NCBI GenBank assembly: GCA_030698935.1
Contig: JAUYLR010000025.1
Span: forward strand, 1-6,747
Source: a bacterium
GTDB taxonomy: Bacteria; Patescibacteriota; Minisyncoccia; Phycocordibacterales; UBA2100
Length of the DNA: 6,747 nucleotides
Direction: 5' to 3'
Shown: one piece after another, positions 4,501-6,747 of the stretch
Numbering within the stretch: position 1 is the first letter of the stretch
Layout of the letters: each line of letters opens with the position of its first letter
The notes under the pieces: model-generated
The model's database searches: none
What the model was told of the DNA's origin: nothing
The model's input: the letters and a program-made list of their open reading frames with translations, nothing else
Program-made: the position numbers and the translations under genes

Positions 4501-4754
4501 ATCTCTTTGCCGACAGGTTTCATGTTAATCCACGCTCGGATTTCCGGGTCGGAAACAGGACGGACATTTTTTAGGAGTTGCTTCAAGGTCTTTCTCTTGC
4601 TCTTTTGCGGGGTCAATATAAGAGCTCCTTTTTCAACGCGGACATCGAGCTCCGTATCGCCTTTCACGTCTGCCAACAGCAGAATTTTGCGCGGCAATCG
4701 AACACCAAATGAATTGCCCCATGCGGACACCTTAACCTTGGCTGTTGTTGCCAT
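4494..4754 (-). CDS. mazE: Type II antitoxin, MazE (AbrB/SpoVT-type DNA-binding fold)
   Basis: This is the antitoxin of the overlapping MazF. Its N-terminal swapped-hairpin DNA-binding domain (1-50) shows the MazE signature VSAWGNSFGVRLPRKI (9-24), and its C-terminal half would wrap the toxin. The strands ELDVRVEKGALILTP (35-49) complete the AbrB-like fold. KTLKQLLKNV (55-64) matches the usual start of the toxin-binding tail. The 86 residues are normal for the family. The start at 4754 sits 9 bases after a strong -10. A palindrome covers the -10 and touches the ATG, which fits autorepression by MazE or MazEF. No Shine-Dalgarno is present. Confidence 0.92.
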   Translation of the reverse strand: MATTAKVKVSAWGNSFGVRLPRKILLLADVKGDTELDVRVEKGALILTPQKSKRKTLKQLLKNVRPVSDPEIRAWINMKPVGKEIW

Positions 4755-4791
4755 ATATACAAAAGTATATACAATCGCTTTACTCTGTCAA
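4754..4791 (-). promoter_or_regulatory. mazEF promoter with overlapping palindromic operator
   Basis: On the minus strand TTGACA (4786-4791, perfect -35) and TATACT (4764-4769, 5 of 6) are 16 bases apart. This is the best sigma70 promoter in the window. The inverted repeat TATATAC-AAAA-GTATATA (4754-4760 and 4765-4771) overlaps the -10 and the expected start site. That position suits repression by the MazE DNA-binding domain. The 5' leader would be only a few bases or absent. Confidence 0.8.
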
Positions 4792-4891
4792 GAACTCCGC
4801 TTGCTTTGCTTGTCCTCCCGCGAGGATTGCGAGTACCTAGAGATAACGCTATCTATTTACTATTTACGTAATTTCAACTACTCTGTCCTAA

Positions 4892-4966
4892 CCCTTCGTC
4901 GTTCAATGGATAGGACATTTCCTTGCGGAGGAAAAAATGCAGGTTCGATTCCTGCCGAGGGGACCA
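4892..4966 (+). tRNA. tRNA-Arg with anticodon GCG
   Basis: The full cloverleaf is present. The acceptor stem is CCCTTCG/CGAGGGG, the D stem GTTC/GGAC, the anticodon stem TTTCC/GGAAA with loop TTGCGGA, and the T stem GCAGG/CCTGC with loop TTCGATT. Discriminator A and an encoded CCA follow. The variable region has 4 bases. The anticodon is 4925-4927 (GCG, reading CGC). A20 in the D-loop and C35 fit arginine identity. Most bacteria read CGC with an A34 (inosine) tRNA, so G34 is unusual. A possible weak promoter is TTTACT (4856-4861) and TACTCT (4879-4884), 17 bases apart. Confidence 0.92.
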
Positions 4967-5001
4967 GAAGTTATTTTTCTGCCGAGTTCTCGCGCAATTT
5001 T

Positions 5002-5469
5002 CTAAATTCCGAAGAATTCCAGAATTTTGTGCGAGACGGGCTCTTTCATCGGCCTCTCCTCAGCTCTCTGTTGGAGAAACTCACGCACTTCAGCGGGATC
5101 AATATCTTCAATCGGGATTATGAGATTCGGCGACATAAATTTCGTCGTATCAACCAAGAGAAGCGGTTCGCGGTCGTGCTCATCTTCCACCCAGAATGCG
5201 ATGATATGGTCCCAGCGGTGCAGAGTTCCACCCACGCGGATGCCGCGGTCCGAAAGTTCAAACTCAATCAACTTCGGCGGGGTGCGGGCGATGAGTCCGA
5301 TGGTAAATGCGGCGACGATAAGCACGATTGCGAAAAGCACGTTGCTGAAAAGTATGCTCGTGAGCGCGGCGCACACTGCCACGATGCCGAGCGCCCAATA
5401 CCAATCGCTCCCGCGCTCAATATGCTCGTGTTCGTATGCGCTCCAGCGAAGGGGAATTCCTTGTGGCAT
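5002..5469 (-). CDS. Conserved two-helix membrane protein of unknown function (CPR type)
   Basis: The 155 residues divide into three parts. A short N-terminus, LRWSAYEHEHIERGSDWYW (7-25), comes first. Two hydrophobic helices follow at about 26-41 and 44-61, joined by a tight FSN turn. The soluble C-terminal domain carries RGIRVGGTLHRWDHIIAFWVEDEH (75-98) and IPIEDIDPAEVREFLQQ (118-134). This layout is one I recall from many CPR genomes, with a cytoplasmic domain resembling a small bacterial PH-like fold. The function is unknown to me. Both termini are probably cytoplasmic. The ATG at 5469 is preceded at 6 bases by an extended -10 (TGATATTAT), implying a leaderless mRNA. It lies between two plus-strand tRNA genes and is transcribed against both. 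Confidence 0.85.
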   Translation of the reverse strand: MPQGIPLRWSAYEHEHIERGSDWYWALGIVAVCAALTSILFSNVLFAIVLIVAAFTIGLIARTPPKLIEFELSDRGIRVGGTLHRWDHIIAFWVEDEHDREPLLLVDTTKFMSPNLIIPIEDIDPAEVREFLQQRAEERPMKEPVSHKILEFFGI

Positions 5470-5475
5470 GCCGCA

Positions 5476-5484
5476 ATAATATCA
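5476..5484 (-). promoter_or_regulatory. Extended -10 promoter, leaderless, of the 155-residue gene
   Basis: On the minus strand TGATATTAT (5484 to 5476) is an extended -10 (TGn plus TATTAT, 5 of 6), followed by 6 bases and the ATG. The same layout precedes the helicase gene. A partial palindrome (GCCG...CGGC with AATAAT/ATTATT inside) spans 5470-5494. No good -35 is seen, as expected for an extended -10. Confidence 0.55.
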
Positions 5485-5542
5485 TTATTTACGGCGAGCG
5501 CGTGGTGCTTTTTTGAGTGTAGCGTGGTACAACTCTGTGGAG

Positions 5543-5630
5543 GGAGGGGTCGGATAGTGGTTCATTCCAGCGCACTTGAAATGCGCCAGGTCGCAAGGCC
5601 TCGTGGGTTCGAATCCCACCCCCTCCGCCA
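5543..5630 (+). tRNA. tRNA-Ser with anticodon UGA
   Basis: This is an 88-base class II tRNA. The acceptor stem is GGAGGGG/CCCCTCC with discriminator G and an encoded CCA. The D stem is GGA/TCC. The anticodon stem GCGCA/TGCGC has loop CTTGAAA (anticodon TGA at 5577-5579, reading UCA). The long variable arm AGGTC-GCAA-GGCCT and the T arm GTGGG-TTCGAAT-CCCAC complete it. The long variable arm and G73 are serine features. Confidence 0.96.
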
Positions 5631-5675
5631 GGAACGTACGACGATGTTTCGCGCGCGTTTCCGTCATTATTTCTT

Positions 5676-6212
5676 ATGCTCAAAACTTTACTGGGTATAC
5701 TTGTTGCGCTCTCTACGTTATATGGTTTTTACTATTTCAATAGGCCGATCCTTGATATTTATTCTTCGCGGATAGAGGAAGCGGATGGTAGCCCCGGATT
5801 TTTCATAACTTATAGGAAGGAAGGCGGTCAGTTGCGTACACATAATCTTCTAAAAGTCAGCAACAATGGAAAAACATCTGCCGAAAATATTTCTGTAAGC
5901 ATACAGATGGTGTTTGAGGCCGGCGATGATACGCCTCAAGAACAAAATCTTTTCTTGCCAACAGCAGATGGACACTTTGATCTAAGTTCTGGTCAAAGCA
6001 CCTTTCTACAAGTTGATGGTCTTCACGAGACTTTGGATCAGGAGAAAATAGATGTTTGGATGCAGAAGATTGATTCTCATGAAGCACGTATTCTCATTAA
6101 TGGGGAGATATCTTATACCGGATCGGGTATTTTCTCTCTCTTCAAATACAAGAGGATATTTTCAGAGGACACGATGAAAAACAGGTCGATTACCTTGTAT
6201 AATCAAGATTAA
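5676..6212 (+). CDS. Membrane-anchored protein of unknown function, AT-richer than its neighbours
   Basis: I do not recognise this 178-residue protein. Residues 3-21 (KTLLGILVALSTLYGFYYF) form one hydrophobic anchor, probably with the rest outside the cell. The remainder looks like a beta-rich domain. HNLLKVSNNGKTSAENISVS (56-75) has the N-N-G-x-(x)-A-x-N-V/I pattern common in immunoglobulin-like extracellular domains, and strand-like segments continue to residue 145. There are no cysteines. Four of its seven arginines use AGG, while the helicase next door uses CGN almost throughout, and it is visibly AT-richer. Late acquisition beside tRNA-Ser is possible. The ATG at 5676 starts just before the hydrophobic segment; no Shine-Dalgarno or clear promoter is seen. 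The next gene starts 24 bases after its stop. Confidence 0.8.
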   Translation: MLKTLLGILVALSTLYGFYYFNRPILDIYSSRIEEADGSPGFFITYRKEGGQLRTHNLLKVSNNGKTSAENISVSIQMVFEAGDDTPQEQNLFLPTADGHFDLSSGQSTFLQVDGLHETLDQEKIDVWMQKIDSHEARILINGEISYTGSGIFSLFKYKRIFSEDTMKNRSITLYNQD

Positions 6213-6221
6213 TTCCGCATC

Positions 6222-6230
6222 TGTTATTAT
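6222..6230 (+). promoter_or_regulatory. Extended -10 promoter, leaderless, of the helicase gene
   Basis: TGTTATTAT (TGn plus TATTAT, 5 of 6) ends exactly 6 bases before the ATG at 6237, so transcription would begin at the start codon. A perfect TATAAT also occurs at 6198-6203 inside the previous gene and could start a mRNA with a short leader. Neither has a good -35. Confidence 0.5.
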
Positions 6231-6236
6231 GTTCCC

Positions 6237-6747
6237 ATGTTGCAGGAAACGGCACTCAAAATTTTGCAGACAGGCGCCAATGTATTTTTGACCGGCGAAC
6301 CGGGAAGCGGGAAAACGCATACCATTAATCAGTATGTGCGTTGGCTAGAAGAACGCGGCATTTCTCCCGCCGTCACCGCCTCCACCGGAATTGCCGCGAC
6401 GCACATCGGCGGTTACACGATACATTCGTGGAGCGGCATCGGAATAAAACGTGATTTGGATTTGTATGCGCTGGATAAAATCACGCAGAACGAGCGCGTG
6501 GTTCGCCGCGTGCGCAATACGTGCTTTCTCATCATTGACGAGGTTTCCATGCTTTCTGCAACTACCCTTGGCTTGGTGGATAGAGTGTGCCGTGAAATTC
6601 GGCACAAAGCCGCGCCGTTTGGCGGGCTTCAAGTCGTGCTCGTGGGGGACTTTTTCCAGTTGCCGCCGGTGATGCGCGAGGAATATCTCGAAGAACAAAC
6701 ACTGGAATTTTCCGCCGGAGGCGCCCGCCTGTCCGGACGGCAGGGAT
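6237..6747 (+). CDS. PIF1-type DNA helicase (superfamily 1B), C-terminus cut by the window edge
   Basis: The first 170 codons of a 5'-to-3' DNA helicase of the PIF1/RecD2 group are present. These enzymes unwind DNA, including G-quadruplexes and replication barriers in studied members. The Walker A motif GEPGSGKT is at 20-27. Motif Ia follows as AVTASTGIAATHIGGYTIHSW (45-65, with the typical TG-A-A and T-H). Walker B is LIIDEVSML (98-106), and motif III is VVLVGDFFQLPPV (133-145). Motifs IV-VI lie beyond the right edge, so accessory C-terminal domains cannot be judged. The start at 6237 gives a normal, short N-terminus and sits 6 bases after an extended -10. An overlapping ATG at 6229 is in another frame. 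It could be co-transcribed with the gene before it, but codon use differs and it seems to have its own promoter. Confidence 0.93.
   Translation, partial: MLQETALKILQTGANVFLTGEPGSGKTHTINQYVRWLEERGISPAVTASTGIAATHIGGYTIHSWSGIGIKRDLDLYALDKITQNERVVRRVRNTCFLIIDEVSMLSATTLGLVDRVCREIRHKAAPFGGLQVVLVGDFFQLPPVMREEYLEEQTLEFSAGGARLSGRQG

Noticed and set aside
4952..4988. Direct repeat CTGCCGAG at and after the tRNA-Arg 3' end, possible att site
   Set aside because: It is only 8 bases long, the copies are about 20 bases apart, and no integrase is nearby.
5485..5683. Two minus-strand frames with GVGFEPTRP and GGIRTHEALRPG
   Set aside because: These are the familiar artefact translations of the antisense strand of a class II tRNA gene; they cover tRNA-Ser.
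3823..5775. A 650-codon open plus-strand frame
   Set aside because: It runs antisense through mazF, mazE and the 155-residue membrane protein, and in sense through both tRNA genes. Its translation has no recognisable domain. It is a long shadow frame.

Overview
The window looks like a chromosomal piece of a Candidate Phyla Radiation (Patescibacteria) genome, most likely Parcubacteria-like. This is inference. It rests on the protein types seen: a membrane-anchored protein with a lamin-tail-like domain, a shortened MurE-type ligase without its N-terminal domain, a 155-residue two-helix membrane protein that opens with W-x-AYEHEH, and a PIF1-type helicase. Small orphan genes and weak Shine-Dalgarno use fit the same picture.

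Left block (1-2687, minus strand). A probable operon reads ruvA, then the MurE-like ligase, then the lamin-tail-like membrane protein, which runs off the left edge. Gaps are 28 and 42 bases. It joins Holliday-junction processing to cell-envelope functions.

Divergent centre (2688-3250). ruvA and rpsT (ribosomal protein S20, plus strand) diverge from a 149-base spacer. That spacer holds a five-unit 7-base repeat, a long inverted repeat, and an inferred leaderless promoter for each gene. A second, related hairpin follows rpsT. A strong bidirectional terminator then separates rpsT from a convergent 58-residue orphan gene.

Structured region (3470-3897). There is no convincing protein gene here. 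It holds the leader of the 58-residue gene and then five inverted repeats in a row, three of them perfect. The last two are followed by T-runs on the plus strand. A structured plus-strand RNA of about 200 nt is the best candidate for something undescribed.

Toxin-antitoxin block (3897-4791, minus strand). A MazE/MazF pair overlaps by 7 bases and has a textbook sigma70 promoter overlapped by a palindromic operator. It is followed by a 60-residue basic orphan gene with a strong Shine-Dalgarno site.

Right block (4892-6747). It holds tRNA-Arg with the unusual anticodon GCG, the two-helix membrane protein (minus strand), tRNA-Ser(UGA), an AT-richer and AGG-rich membrane-anchored gene, and the 5' part of a PIF1-type helicase cut by the right edge.

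Two start architectures recur. ruvA, the 155-residue gene and the helicase each have a -10-like hexamer exactly 6 bases before the ATG, and rpsT and mazE have one 9 bases before it, which implies leaderless mRNAs. The two small orphan genes instead have strong Shine-Dalgarno sites exactly 6 bases before the ATG.
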